A stretch of 64,000 nucleotides of DNA from JAZNOL01 sp045580815 (GCA_045580815.1 JAZNOL010000048.1:1-64000); one strand, 5' to 3'; shown: positions 43,447-53,248, counted from the first letter of the stretch. A program made the numbers and translations. The notes: generated by a model from the sequence alone, not told the origin.

Positions 43447-45072
43447 ATGAAAAGATTTTTAGTTTGTATGCTGTGTCTTATGCTGGCGTTTGCAGTGTCT
43501 GTTTCGGCGGCTGTAGCACCAACATATACAATTGATTCTGCAACAAACACAATAACTATAACAGGTGCTGTTGATGTAAAAGAGGGGGAAGAAGCTACTG
43601 TTGCGTTGCATGTGTTAAACCCCGGCAAAACATACGAAAACAGCAATCCTAACGTCATCGAAAGCGTTGCGTATGTGGCTGAAGATGTAACAGAAAAAGG
43701 CGTATACAGCTTTTCTTTTGAATTGACTGATACAGGCGTGTATAATGCATATATCGGCAGCCGTGCCACTAAGCTGGCTATTGATTTTGTCAACTACGCA
43801 GAAAACAAGAAGGCTATTGAAGATATAAATGCTGCGGCTTTGGTATCTTATGAAGAGTTTACAACTGTTTTTGGCAATAATCTGGCAAAGCTTCGTTTAG
43901 ATAACTATCCGTTATATTCAAAGGTTACAACAGCAGATGTAACAAAACGCATATATGATGAAATAAAGAAGACTCCGCTTGATCCGGAGAAAGGTTATGA
44001 AGTTTCTAATTCCTTGAGATCAACTATCGTTTTAGTTGCTTTAAACGAAGGAAAAGTTGAAAACATTGGCGATTATGCAGACGAAATGTCTATTACAACA
44101 GGCGAAATGAAAGACTGGTATGCTAAATCATGTGTTACCGACAGGGTTAAAACTGCCGCAACATCACGTATCAGCAACAGAAATATTGACGATATGGTTG
44201 AGTTTAATGATTTGTTTAAAGAAGCTTTGATTCTTGAAATTATCAAGGATCCCGGCACAGCGGCAAACGTTAAACCGCTTATAACAGAATTTGCCGATGA
44301 TATTGGCGTAAACGCAGACAGTATCAGCGACAGCGCATATCTTGAAATAGTCGGTGAAAATTTTGCGGATTATGAAGATTTGCGTCTGGCGCTGGAAGAA
44401 GCCAACAGCAACACCGGTTCATCCGGCGGTGGCGGCGGTGGCGGAGGCTTTTCATCCGGTGGCGGAAGCGGCACAATTGTCAGCTTGCCCAATGTTTCGC
44501 CTTCGGTTCAGGTTTCCGCAATTAAAGGATTTACAGATTTAGACAGTGTGGAATGGGCAAAAGACGCCATCACCGAACTTGCTGATATGAGCATCGTATC
44601 ATATAATGAAGAAAAGAAATTTTATCCTGCCGCAAACGTTACAAGAGAAGAGTTTGTTAAACTTCTGGTAACCTTGTTCGGACTTGAAATCAAAACTTCT
44701 GATATTCCGTTTGCAGACGTTAAATCGGGCGACTGGTTCTATCCGTATATCGCTACTGCCTATGAAAGCGGTCTTTGCCGCGGTATAAGCGAAACCGAAT
44801 TCGGAAGCGGACTTCCGATAAGACGACAGGACATTGCTGTTATGGTATGCAGAGCATTGGAAACTCGCGGAAAAACTCTTGAAAATTTAAGAGAACCCTT
44901 GAATTTTGTTGACAGCGCAGATATTGACAGCTATGCCGTTGATAGCGTTAACAGTTTGTGCAGTGCTAAAATTTTAAACGGTAATGAAAATGTTGAATTT
45001 TTGCCGAAGAGCAATGCAACAAGAGCAGAAGCTGCTGTAATTATACATAAATTGATTAAGTATGCAAAATAG
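43447..45072 (+). CDS. SLH-domain surface protein sharing a module with the upstream hydrolase
   Basis: A 541-residue secreted protein with signal peptide MKRFLVCMLCLMLAFAVSVS. Residues about 22-115 form a beta domain with SVAYVAEDVTEKGVYSFSFE, comparable to SVVYVAQDKVDETGLCSITF in the hydrolase at 40662. A helical region (about 120-320) follows, then a glycine-rich linker (SGGGGGGGFSSGGGSG, about 325-340) and three SLH repeats (about 358-540: FTDLDSVEWAKDAITELAD, FADVKSGDWFYPYIATAYES). It is probably a wall-anchoring partner for the secreted glycan-binding and hydrolytic proteins that lack SLH domains. No catalytic motif. Its stop lies ten bases before the next start. Confidence 0.8.
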   Translation: MKRFLVCMLCLMLAFAVSVSAAVAPTYTIDSATNTITITGAVDVKEGEEATVALHVLNPGKTYENSNPNVIESVAYVAEDVTEKGVYSFSFELTDTGVYNAYIGSRATKLAIDFVNYAENKKAIEDINAAALVSYEEFTTVFGNNLAKLRLDNYPLYSKVTTADVTKRIYDEIKKTPLDPEKGYEVSNSLRSTIVLVALNEGKVENIGDYADEMSITTGEMKDWYAKSCVTDRVKTAATSRISNRNIDDMVEFNDLFKEALILEIIKDPGTAANVKPLITEFADDIGVNADSISDSAYLEIVGENFADYEDLRLALEEANSNTGSSGGGGGGGGFSSGGGSGTIVSLPNVSPSVQVSAIKGFTDLDSVEWAKDAITELADMSIVSYNEEKKFYPAANVTREEFVKLLVTLFGLEIKTSDIPFADVKSGDWFYPYIATAYESGLCRGISETEFGSGLPIRRQDIAVMVCRALETRGKTLENLREPLNFVDSADIDSYAVDSVNSLCSAKILNGNENVEFLPKSNATRAEAAVIIHKLIKYAK

Positions 45073-45082
45073 GAGACTTGAA

Positions 45083-47650
45083 ATGAAGAAATTATTATCT
45101 ACAATTTTAATTTGCTGTTTACTTTTAAGTACTTTTAGTGCATTTGCTTATTCAGATGTAAACGGCAATAATTTAACAAAAGCTACAGAATTGCTTAAAG
45201 AGCTTGGTATTATGTACGGTTATGAGGGCGATGTATTTAAACCGGATGATTTAATCACCAGAGCAGAATTTGCTGTAGTTACTGCCAGAATGATTAACGT
45301 AAGCGAAAAGGATGAAGGCAGTCAGAACTATTACAGCGATATTCCCGAGTTGCATTTTGCTTTGGGAGCAATTAACAATCTTACACGATTAGGCATTTTA
45401 AATGGTGATGGTAGCGGCTTTTTCCGCCCCGATGATCCTGTTACAGCTATTGAAGCATATAAAATGATGCTTGGTATTGCAGGATACGGCGAATATGTTG
45501 ACTATGTGGGCGGTTATCCTATGGGTTATCTCAGCGTTGCAATGCAGACAGATATAGCTATTGACGTTGCTATGGATAAACAGCTTACACGTGCAGAGGT
45601 TGCAGAGCTTGCTCTGAACACTCTTGAGGCTCCTTATATGGAAGCTATCGGTTTCAGAAACGATATGACCGAATATGAGGAAAATGAGGATAAAACACTT
45701 CTTGTACGCTACAGAGATATCTATAAGGTTAAAGGTCAGGTGACTGCTGTTCCCAGCACTTCACTTATCGAAGAAAAAGACTTCATAGCAGGCAGAATCT
45801 ATATTGACGATGTACTGTATTACTATGATGCTGAAAATATATCCGATTTAATCGGTAGCAATGTTGAAGTGTATTATCGCCAGGAAGATGTTGAAGCAAA
45901 AAGAGAAATCGTATATCTGACAAAAAATATCAATTTAACAAAAGAAGTAACAATTAATGCTAAAAATATAGTGTCCTTTGATGAGAGCAGCTATACTTTA
46001 AAATACTATAACGAAAAAGAAAAAGTTGTAAATGCAAAAATTGAAAGAGGCGCTTCTGTTATCAGAAACAATGTTGCTGCAAATGAAATCAGCAAAGAAT
46101 TGTTTATGATAAAAAACGGTTCGCTGACATTGAAAGCATCAGAAGGTTCTGTTTATGATGTTGTTATCATTAACGACTACAAGAATTTTGTTGTCGGAAC
46201 CGTCAGTGTTTCAGATGAATTGGCATACAACTATTATACTCCGACAGTACCACAGGATTTAAATGCTGATAACGTGAGAATTTTCAATTCTTCAAAAACC
46301 GAAATCAGTGTAGCTGATCTGAAAGCTAAGGATGTATTAAGCATAATGCACGGAAGCAACAATTATTCTGAAATTTATGTTTCAAACTCCTTGCTCAACG
46401 GTGTGGTTGAGGAGATTGTTTATGAAGGTGCTACAAGCTACATCATCAACGGAACTTCTTATGAAGTTGATGAAGAATTGCTGACAATAAGCGGTGCTAC
46501 ACCTGATGTAGGAGATAATATTGAGTTTATACTCGATATTTACGGCAAAATTGCTTATTATGAAGTAACCAGCGGATTACAGTTCGGATATGTAGCAGCT
46601 GCAAATTTCCCTGCTATGGGAGATCCTCAGCTTAAAGTGTTTACCCAGACTGGCAAAATGATGATTTGTGATTGTGCACAGACAATTACAATAGACAATA
46701 CTTCTGTTAAAGACAGAGAAACTCTCAAAGGCTATTTCAAAAACGGCGAAGATAACATTCAGATGTTAATACGCTTTAAACTCAACGGCAATGGCGAAAT
46801 CAGCTATATTGAAACTGCTAAGGATGCCACTGAAAGCGAAGGCTTCAGAATTGATCAGCCTTTGAAAAACCGTTTATGGAAAATTGCCGGATATTTTGGT
46901 AAAGATATCATTATAGATAAAGCAAACACAATTATCATGGCAATTCCGACTGATGCACAAAGTGAGGATGATGATTACAGAATTTTAGGTACTTCTGATT
47001 TATCTGAAATTTATTATCCTGTTGAGGCGTATACTACTAAAGAACGTGTAGGTTTTGCCGAACTTGTTTTAATGAAAACAGATGCATCAACTGCATCTGC
47101 TACAGGATTTAGCTATGCGATGGTTAAAAAAATCAGCTCGGTTTTAAATGATGAGGGCGAAGCGGTAGACTGTCTCACAGTATTCAAAGGCAGCAGCGAA
47201 GTGCAGATGCTTGCAAGAAGCGGATATGACGTTGATAGTGAGGGCATAAGCGTTGGCGATATAATCAACCCGATGGTAAATCATAAAAATGAACTGATAG
47301 ACGTTGAATTGGTATATGACTGTGACAGCGGAAATTTACCTCTTTCTGATGGAAATATGGGCGACGAAGCATTCCATACTCAGGACAGAATGCTTTACGG
47401 TTATGCTTCGGATCTTGTTGGTAATGTGTTTAAAACTACTGTTGATAAAACAACCGGTGTGGCAAGCTTTAAACATGATATATCAAATACAGTAGTTATA
47501 GTCTACGATAAAAATGAACGAAAAGGTCATGAAATTTACCAGGGCACAATTGGTGATATTACTATGTATACAAACTCGCCTGAAAATTGTTCACCTGTAG
47601 TTTTACAGTTAAGATTCGGAAAAGCACAGGTTATATACGCTTATAAATAA
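45083..47650 (+). CDS. Large surface protein with N-terminal SLH repeats
   Basis: An 855-residue secreted protein with signal peptide MKKLLSTILICCLLLSTFSA. SLH repeats occupy the N-terminus (about 25-190: KATELLKELGIMYGYEGD, FKPDDLITRAEFAVVTARMI, GAINNLTRLGILNGDGSGFF, DKQLTRAEVAELALNTL), unlike the other SLH proteins in the window, which have them at the C-terminus. The remaining about 650 residues are beta-rich with no recognised family. It may be an S-layer protein proper. The start at 45083 has AGGAGA upstream. It ends the surface-protein block; a terminator follows at 47693. Confidence 0.75.
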   Translation: MKKLLSTILICCLLLSTFSAFAYSDVNGNNLTKATELLKELGIMYGYEGDVFKPDDLITRAEFAVVTARMINVSEKDEGSQNYYSDIPELHFALGAINNLTRLGILNGDGSGFFRPDDPVTAIEAYKMMLGIAGYGEYVDYVGGYPMGYLSVAMQTDIAIDVAMDKQLTRAEVAELALNTLEAPYMEAIGFRNDMTEYEENEDKTLLVRYRDIYKVKGQVTAVPSTSLIEEKDFIAGRIYIDDVLYYYDAENISDLIGSNVEVYYRQEDVEAKREIVYLTKNINLTKEVTINAKNIVSFDESSYTLKYYNEKEKVVNAKIERGASVIRNNVAANEISKELFMIKNGSLTLKASEGSVYDVVIINDYKNFVVGTVSVSDELAYNYYTPTVPQDLNADNVRIFNSSKTEISVADLKAKDVLSIMHGSNNYSEIYVSNSLLNGVVEEIVYEGATSYIINGTSYEVDEELLTISGATPDVGDNIEFILDIYGKIAYYEVTSGLQFGYVAAANFPAMGDPQLKVFTQTGKMMICDCAQTITIDNTSVKDRETLKGYFKNGEDNIQMLIRFKLNGNGEISYIETAKDATESEGFRIDQPLKNRLWKIAGYFGKDIIIDKANTIIMAIPTDAQSEDDDYRILGTSDLSEIYYPVEAYTTKERVGFAELVLMKTDASTASATGFSYAMVKKISSVLNDEGEAVDCLTVFKGSSEVQMLARSGYDVDSEGISVGDIINPMVNHKNELIDVELVYDCDSGNLPLSDGNMGDEAFHTQDRMLYGYASDLVGNVFKTTVDKTTGVASFKHDISNTVVIVYDKNERKGHEIYQGTIGDITMYTNSPENCSPVVLQLRFGKAQVIYAYK

Positions 47651-47692
47651 AATTATTTAAATAGCTCAGGGTAAAGTAAAGAGTTTGGCATA

Positions 47693-47727
47693 AAATCCCC
47701 TGATGGAGGGTAACATCAGGGGATTTT
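47693..47727 (+). terminator. Intrinsic terminator after the surface-protein genes
   Basis: A perfect stem AAATCCCCTGATG with CATCAGGGGATTT and an 8-base loop, followed by a short T run. Confidence 0.8.
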
Positions 47728-47795
47728 GTTATTATTTATCAAGATAATTTATATGACATACAGTAAAAATAGTAGAAAGGAGAAAATACAATTAT

Positions 47796-50120
47796 TTGTT
47801 GTATTATATAAGTAAAGTGAAAAAGAAGCATTTTAAAAAGTTCATAAAAACCAAAAGAATGTTTGTGATTTTGTTAATGTCCCATGTTGCTATATTTATT
47901 GTTATGTCTGTGTTTGGTTTTTGGATGTATTCCGAAAATGAAGCAAATTCTCAAAATAGCTTAAAAGAATATCGCATATCATATGTTGAGCAGGTTGGAA
48001 GTAATATAGATGATTTTTGTTTAAAGTTAGATACATTATCAAGACGAATGAAATATATGCCGCTTGTTGATTCGGCAATACAAGGAGCCGAAAAAAATAT
48101 TGAATTTTCGGACTATGCCAATCTTTTGCACTCCATAACCGATTTAAATAATGAATACGATTGTATAGTTGATGCATATATTTATATTCCTGAAAGTAAT
48201 ATGATTTACTCAAACAGTGCGATTGTCGACGCAGAAATCTTTTTTAATAAAATCAGAAAATATAGAAATTATGACTATCCCGGATGGAAAAACAAGTTTT
48301 TGACGGGACTGTATGCAAATAAATTTTTCCCTATGGAGGTTGTTGATAAGTACGGATTGGAAACAACAAACGTTGTCACATATTCAAACACTTATCTGAA
48401 AAAAGGAGAGATCCAACCCGCGGCATATTTTAATGTTATAATTGATGTCGATAAACTGTTTACTTCAATGAATGGTATTGAACCGGCAGATAACATAAAA
48501 GCATATATGGTTTATGATAGCGAGGCTGATGTAATATTTAAAAGCGGCAATGATGTTCCTGATGTTGAATTGGTAAAAAAACATTTAAATGAAGGTGTAA
48601 ATTATGCCGAATTAAATAATGATAAAAGTGTTTCTTATGCGTTCTCAAACCGGGAAAATTGGAAATATGCCATTGTAACCGAGGGTGTTCCGTTTTTAGA
48701 GAATATCTTTAATTCCAGAATAAAGCTTAAATTTATTCTTTTACTCAATATAATTATTGGTATTTCTCTTTCTGTTCTGTCTGTAATTTATAATTATAAG
48801 CCTATTAAAAATATGGTTGTTGATATTGCTCAAATTGTGCATGACGGTATTGAAAATGAAAATATTGAAACCGGTGAGTTGGAATTTGTAAAAATGATGT
48901 TTTCTGAACAACAAAAACGAATGCGTAAAGTTGATGATATTGTTGTAAAACAGAAACAGACGATTAAAGAAAATGTTATCAGAAATATTTTGTTTACACA
49001 AGAAAATATGGATGATATTAATATACATGAGGATGCTTTTGTATACAATAAACTTATGGGCTTTGATGCGGAGATGTATGGCGTAGCTGTGTTACAGCTG
49101 CGTGAATATAAAAGCCATAAAGTAATGGATGACACTAAACTTATTGAATACGCAGTTTCAAACATAATTTTAAATATGCTTATGAATACTTACAACTTAA
49201 ATATTGTAAGCATAAAAAGTGGTAAATTGGCACTTGTGGTAAATTTAAGCAGGGAAAACATTGACGCGTGGTTTGAAAATATGCAGTTTATAGGCGAATA
49301 TATCAATCCTGTGATGATCAGTGAGTTTGGAATAGAATTTTTTGTTGGTGTGGGCGAAGTATATGATAATCGGAATAAGATTTCGACAAGTTTTAAAGAA
49401 GCACTCGATGCTTTGGATTTCCAGATATATAATAATGATAAAAATGTAACTATTTACAAAGATTTAATTAAAAATCAAAGAGAATATTATTATTATCCGG
49501 GCGACACCAATTTAACAATATTAAACCTAATTAGTTTAGGCGATTTTAATCAGGTGAAAATGATACTTGAAGATATAGAAAAAGCTAACAGTAAAAAAGA
49601 ACTTGATAGTCAGGCAAAAGATAAATTGAATTTAGAACTGGTTAAACTTTATAAAGAAGTATCGGTTGCCTATGACATAGAGCCTGTTTTTATTACGGAT
49701 GAGCAGATAAAGGGTAATACATCTGAACTTATTAAAATCATTAAAAAAGAATATCGGTTACTGTGCGGCAGCCCGGAATCAACAAAGTCAGAAAAGACTG
49801 AAAAACTTGTAGAAGAAATTAAAGAATATATTTCAGACAATTTTTCCGATAATAACCTTAGTGCAAATATGATTTCGGATCAATTTGGCATTACAAGACA
49901 GTATCTATCAACTATTTTTCACAATATTACAGGTGAAAAACTTAGTGAATTTATCACTACGGTCAGGCTGGATGAGGCTAAAAAGCTGCTCGGACAAAGG
50001 GTGCTTAGTGTAAGCCAGATTGCACAAGAGGTAGGATTTACAAATGATATTGCTCTTATAAGAGCATTTAAAAAGATTGAAGGGGTTACACCGGGTTATT
50101 ACAGAGAAAAAATGATTTAA
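47796..50120 (+). CDS. Membrane-bound AraC-family sensor/regulator
   Basis: A 774-residue one-component regulator: basic cytosolic N-terminus, membrane segment FVILLMSHVAIFIVMSVFGF (about 27-46), an extracellular sensor domain (about 47-305, Cache-like), a second membrane segment LKFILLLNIIIGISLSVLSV (about 312-331), a cytosolic linker and a C-terminal AraC DNA-binding domain (about 675-772: FSDNNLSANMISDQFGITRQ, VSQIAQEVGFTNDIALIRAF, GVTPGYYREKM). This layout is common beside CUT1 sugar transporters in Firmicutes and senses an extracellular sugar or its binding protein. The start is TTG with AAAGGAG about thirteen bases upstream; slightly later starts are possible. It likely controls the transporter and surface genes upstream. 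Confidence 0.85.
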   Translation: MLYYISKVKKKHFKKFIKTKRMFVILLMSHVAIFIVMSVFGFWMYSENEANSQNSLKEYRISYVEQVGSNIDDFCLKLDTLSRRMKYMPLVDSAIQGAEKNIEFSDYANLLHSITDLNNEYDCIVDAYIYIPESNMIYSNSAIVDAEIFFNKIRKYRNYDYPGWKNKFLTGLYANKFFPMEVVDKYGLETTNVVTYSNTYLKKGEIQPAAYFNVIIDVDKLFTSMNGIEPADNIKAYMVYDSEADVIFKSGNDVPDVELVKKHLNEGVNYAELNNDKSVSYAFSNRENWKYAIVTEGVPFLENIFNSRIKLKFILLLNIIIGISLSVLSVIYNYKPIKNMVVDIAQIVHDGIENENIETGELEFVKMMFSEQQKRMRKVDDIVVKQKQTIKENVIRNILFTQENMDDINIHEDAFVYNKLMGFDAEMYGVAVLQLREYKSHKVMDDTKLIEYAVSNIILNMLMNTYNLNIVSIKSGKLALVVNLSRENIDAWFENMQFIGEYINPVMISEFGIEFFVGVGEVYDNRNKISTSFKEALDALDFQIYNNDKNVTIYKDLIKNQREYYYYPGDTNLTILNLISLGDFNQVKMILEDIEKANSKKELDSQAKDKLNLELVKLYKEVSVAYDIEPVFITDEQIKGNTSELIKIIKKEYRLLCGSPESTKSEKTEKLVEEIKEYISDNFSDNNLSANMISDQFGITRQYLSTIFHNITGEKLSEFITTVRLDEAKKLLGQRVLSVSQIAQEVGFTNDIALIRAFKKIEGVTPGYYREKMI

Positions 50121-50130
50121 AAAGAATAAA

Positions 50131-50169
50131 GGCAATTTTAAGAACTACAATCTTAAAATTGCCTTTTTT
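50131..50169 (+). terminator. Intrinsic terminator after the AraC sensor gene
   Basis: GGCAATTTTAAG (50131-50142) pairs with CTTAAAATTGCC (50152-50163), followed by six T residues. Confidence 0.85.
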
Positions 50170-50397
50170 GTTGGTCTGAGTGAGAGGACGCATATTGCTG
50201 TGCAATCTGCACTGCTTGCCGACCAAAACGCTTTGCATTTTGGTACCCGCCTGCGCACCAAAAAGCTAAAAAACTTGCCCCCGGCAACTTTTTCTAAACG
50301 CTTTTTGCCTTCTTAAGGTTCAAGTCCTTCACTATTTAAAACACAAAAAAGGACATATTTGCATATGTCCCTTTTTTGTTGGTCTGAGTGAGAGGAC
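50162..50397. repeat. Direct repeat of the tRNA-Pro 3' end flanking a 180-base segment
   Basis: The 28 bases at 50162-50189 recur exactly at 50370-50397, the latter being the terminator T run plus the 3' 18 bases of tRNA-Pro. Between them lie about 180 bases without a gene, containing small hairpins and GGTTCAAGTCCTTCAC (50321-50336), an imperfect inverted copy of the tRNA T-arm. The arrangement resembles the attL/attR pair left by an element integrated at a tRNA 3' end, or a local duplication. Confidence 0.6.
50345..50371 (-). terminator. Intrinsic terminator of tRNA-Pro
   Basis: GGACATATTTGCATATGTCC (50351-50370) forms a hairpin; on the minus strand six T residues follow, nine bases beyond the tRNA 3' end. 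Confidence 0.75.
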
Positions 50398-50455
50398 TTG
50401 AACCTCCGGCCTCTTGAACCCCATTCAAGCACGCTACCAGCTGCGCTACACCCAG
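50380..50455 (-). tRNA. tRNA-Pro (anticodon GGG)
   Basis: Read on the minus strand: acceptor CTGGGTG pairs with CACTCAG, D-arm GCGCAGCTGGTAGCGTGC, anticodon arm CTTGA-ATGGGGT-TCAAG with anticodon GGG, T-arm with GGTTCAAGTCC, discriminator A and an encoded CCA (50382-50380). Length 76 bases. A terminator follows at 50371-50345. Confidence 0.95.
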
Positions 50456-50570
50456 ATATGTAATTTTTGCTTCTCACAAGCACAAGATATATTATACACC
50501 ATATTTAAAAAAAAATCAAGTCTTTTTTAAAAGAAAAATATTACAATTGTGTTACAATATTGTTTTTTGA

Positions 50571-50599
50571 TTGAAATTAATGCCAAATTATTGTAAAAT
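50571..50599 (+). promoter_or_regulatory. Candidate sigma-A promoter upstream of RNase J
   Basis: TTGAAA at 50571-50576 and TAAAAT at 50594-50599 with a 17-base spacer, about 190 bases before the gene. A TATAAT at 50690 is a nearer but less well spaced alternative. The rest of the 50600-50788 leader shows nothing recognisable. Confidence 0.45.
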
Positions 50600-50788
50600 A
50601 TATGTGATGGATAGTTGTGTCGTAAACTGTTTTATAAAAGACGGCACAATAAAATGAGCGTTTTGGTATAGTATGTTTTTACTGGCGGTATAATATTACA
50701 GTAAGCAAAGGTGTTTTTACGTCAGTTTGTATTTGTTTTTATAAACTAATTTTTATTGACCGGAAAAATATTTTATGGAGGTGAAATT

Positions 50789-52459
50789 TTGGTTCGTAAA
50801 CAACCAAAACTTAAAATCGTTGCCCTCGGCGGACTTAACGAGATCGGCAAAAATATGTATGTATATGAGTGCGGCAACGATATTATCGTAATTGATAGCG
50901 GTCTGGCGTTTCCGGATGACGAAATGCTGGGCGTTGACCTTGTGATACCGGATATTTCTTATCTTGTAAAAAATAAAGATAAGGTTAAAGCTGTGTTTTT
51001 AACACACGGGCACGAAGATCATATCGGCGGATTGCCGTATCTCTTAAAAGAAATAAACGTTCCCGTATACGGAACAAGACTTACCATAGGTCTTGTGGAA
51101 TGTAAACTTAAAGAGTTCGGAAGTCTCTCATCATCAAAACTGATATGCGTTGCCCCGGGTGACCATGTCAGAATAGGGAATTTTGATGTGGAATTTATCA
51201 ATTCAAATCACAGTATTCCCGATGCTGTAATTTTTTCGGTGACAACGCCGCAAGGCATTGTTATTCACACCGGCGACTTTAAAATTGATAGCACACCAAT
51301 CGCAGGAGAGATGATTAACCTTTCTAGATTAGGTGAAATTAGTAAAAAAGGTGTTCTTGCCCTTTTGTCCGAAAGTACAAATGCTGAACGGCAGGGCTAC
51401 ACAATGTCAGAAAGCAATGTGGGCGAGACCTTTGAAAACATATTTACATCGCACAAAATGCAACGTATCATTGTAGCAACTTTTGCGTCAAACGTGCACA
51501 GAGTTCAGCAACTTATTGATGCGGCAGTACGCCACGGACGAAAAATTGCCGTTTCCGGCAGAAGCATGGAGAACATAGTGGAGGTTTCACTCACTTTGGG
51601 ATACATGGATATTCCGCCCGGAAGCCTTATTTCAATTGATGAAATAGACAGATATCAGCCACATCAGATTGTTATCTGCACAACCGGCAGCCAGGGAGAG
51701 CCTATGAGTGCCCTTTCACGAATGGCATTTTCAGGGCACAAAAAAGTTGAAATCGGTAGTGATGACCTTATTGTAATCAGTGCCAATCCTATTCCCGGTA
51801 ATGAAAAGCTTGTATCAAAAGTTGTTGATGAGCTGTTCAAACGCGGGGCTGACGTTATTTATGAGTCTCTTGACAGAGTGCATGTGTCCGGTCACGCATG
51901 CCAGGAGGAGCTCAAAGTAATGCTTGGGGTTACAAAACCTGAGTATTTTATACCTATCCACGGTGAGTACAGACATCTAATACACCATGCACGGCTTGGT
52001 GAAAAAATGGGTGTTCCTAAAGAAAATATATATCTGCTTGACAACGGTCAGGTGCTTGAATTTGACAAATGCGAGGCTTCCAGATGCGGAAACGTCACAT
52101 CCGGCAAAGTGCTTGTTGACGGTCTCGGTGTGGGCGATGTGGGTAACATCGTGCTTCGTGACAGAAAACATCTTGCTCAGGACGGACTTATTGTTATTGT
52201 GGTAACAATTTCCGAGCAGACAAAAGAAATTCTGGCAGGTCCGGATATTGTTTCACGAGGCTTTGTTTATGTAAGAGAAGCTGAAGACCTGATGGACAAA
52301 ATCAAAAACATAGCTTATGATGCTGTTGAAGAATGCCGTATAAGCGGAAACGATGATTGGACATCAATAAAGAATAAAATAAAAAATGACCTGGCAACAT
52401 ATCTTTACAGTAAAACCAAACGCAATCCAATGTTGTTGCCGGTTATTATGGAAGTTTAA
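50789..52459 (+). CDS. rnj: Ribonuclease J
   Basis: A 556-residue metallo-beta-lactamase/beta-CASP ribonuclease with endo- and 5'-exonuclease activity in mRNA decay and rRNA maturation. Motifs: LGGLNEIGKNMYVYE, the zinc motif HGHEDHIGGLPYLL (about residue 70-83), FINSNHSIPDA, HTGDFKID, and beta-CASP parts ATFASNVHRVQQLIDAA, GSQGEPMSALSRMA, and HVSGHA. The start is TTG 50789 with GGAGGTGA eight bases upstream; the in-frame codon at 50756 lies before that site. A GC-rich hairpin without T run (52464-52492) follows, so the downstream membrane protein may be cotranscribed. Confidence 0.96.
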   Translation: MVRKQPKLKIVALGGLNEIGKNMYVYECGNDIIVIDSGLAFPDDEMLGVDLVIPDISYLVKNKDKVKAVFLTHGHEDHIGGLPYLLKEINVPVYGTRLTIGLVECKLKEFGSLSSSKLICVAPGDHVRIGNFDVEFINSNHSIPDAVIFSVTTPQGIVIHTGDFKIDSTPIAGEMINLSRLGEISKKGVLALLSESTNAERQGYTMSESNVGETFENIFTSHKMQRIIVATFASNVHRVQQLIDAAVRHGRKIAVSGRSMENIVEVSLTLGYMDIPPGSLISIDEIDRYQPHQIVICTTGSQGEPMSALSRMAFSGHKKVEIGSDDLIVISANPIPGNEKLVSKVVDELFKRGADVIYESLDRVHVSGHACQEELKVMLGVTKPEYFIPIHGEYRHLIHHARLGEKMGVPKENIYLLDNGQVLEFDKCEASRCGNVTSGKVLVDGLGVGDVGNIVLRDRKHLAQDGLIVIVVTISEQTKEILAGPDIVSRGFVYVREAEDLMDKIKNIAYDAVEECRISGNDDWTSIKNKIKNDLATYLYSKTKRNPMLLPVIMEV

Positions 52460-52519
52460 AAAGTTGCGTTGCTCCGTTTTGGGGCAACGCAATAATAAAG
52501 TTACATAGGAGTACCAATA

Positions 52520-53248
52520 ATGACCTTTAAAGAAATAAAAAACCAAGCATTTTCTTTATTTAAAGAATCTTTTGGTAAATGCACGGCAGCTTCGTTGACC
52601 GTGATGTTTATAAAAATAGCTGTTATGCTTATAATTATGACACTACAGCTTGTCAGTATGAAGATTTTTGGTGTGCAATGTATAACAGGATACACATCAA
52701 TATTGTTTTATGTGCTTTATTTGTTGGCATATATATTCATATTTATGCCTTTAGAATTTTCAAAATCGCTGTTTGAACTAAAAACAGCAAAAGGTGAAAA
52801 ACCTGATACAGACAGTATATTTGACTGTTTTAAATCAAATTATTTTTATAGTGTGTGTATACAATTAAGACAAGCATTGGCAAAACTGATGGCATTTTTG
52901 TTTATTGTTATAGTGTGTGCATCGGTTTATACTTTTGGTGTAAACATTATTTACATAATAGAAGCGGGCATTCTGGCGTGGATATTAATGCACGTAATAA
53001 TGAAATTGCGTTACTCATCGCTGATGAATGCAGCTGTTTTGTGCAGTATGCAAGGTATCAACAAAACAATGCGAAAAGCCGTACGGACTTCACGAAAAAA
53101 TAAACATATAGTTTTTTGTCTTTTGTGTACACTGGCAGGCTGGATTCTGCTTTCGCTGGTAACATGCGGCATAGGATTTATTTTTGTGGGTTCCTATATC
53201 AGTATATGCATAAAAAAATATTACTTAACTATTGAAAGGGGTTTTTAA
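52520..53248 (+). CDS. Integral membrane protein, possibly DUF975-like
   Basis: A 242-residue protein with about five or six hydrophobic segments (SLTVMFIKIAVMLIIMTLQL, ILFYVLYLLAYIFIFMPLEF, LMAFLFIVIVCASVYTF, IFCLLCTL-type IVFCLLCTLAGWILLSLVTC). The N-terminus MTFKEIKNQAFSLFKESFGK and the layout recall DUF975 proteins, but the match is loose. Function unknown. TAGGAGT precedes the start. It ends three bases before the CBS-domain protein gene, so the two are probably cotranslated. Confidence 0.7.
   Translation: MTFKEIKNQAFSLFKESFGKCTAASLTVMFIKIAVMLIIMTLQLVSMKIFGVQCITGYTSILFYVLYLLAYIFIFMPLEFSKSLFELKTAKGEKPDTDSIFDCFKSNYFYSVCIQLRQALAKLMAFLFIVIVCASVYTFGVNIIYIIEAGILAWILMHVIMKLRYSSLMNAAVLCSMQGINKTMRKAVRTSRKNKHIVFCLLCTLAGWILLSLVTCGIGFIFVGSYISICIKKYYLTIERGF

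Noticed and set aside
50172..50189. Second tRNA-Pro gene
   Set aside because: Only the 3' 18 bases of the tRNA are present; no anticodon or D arm.
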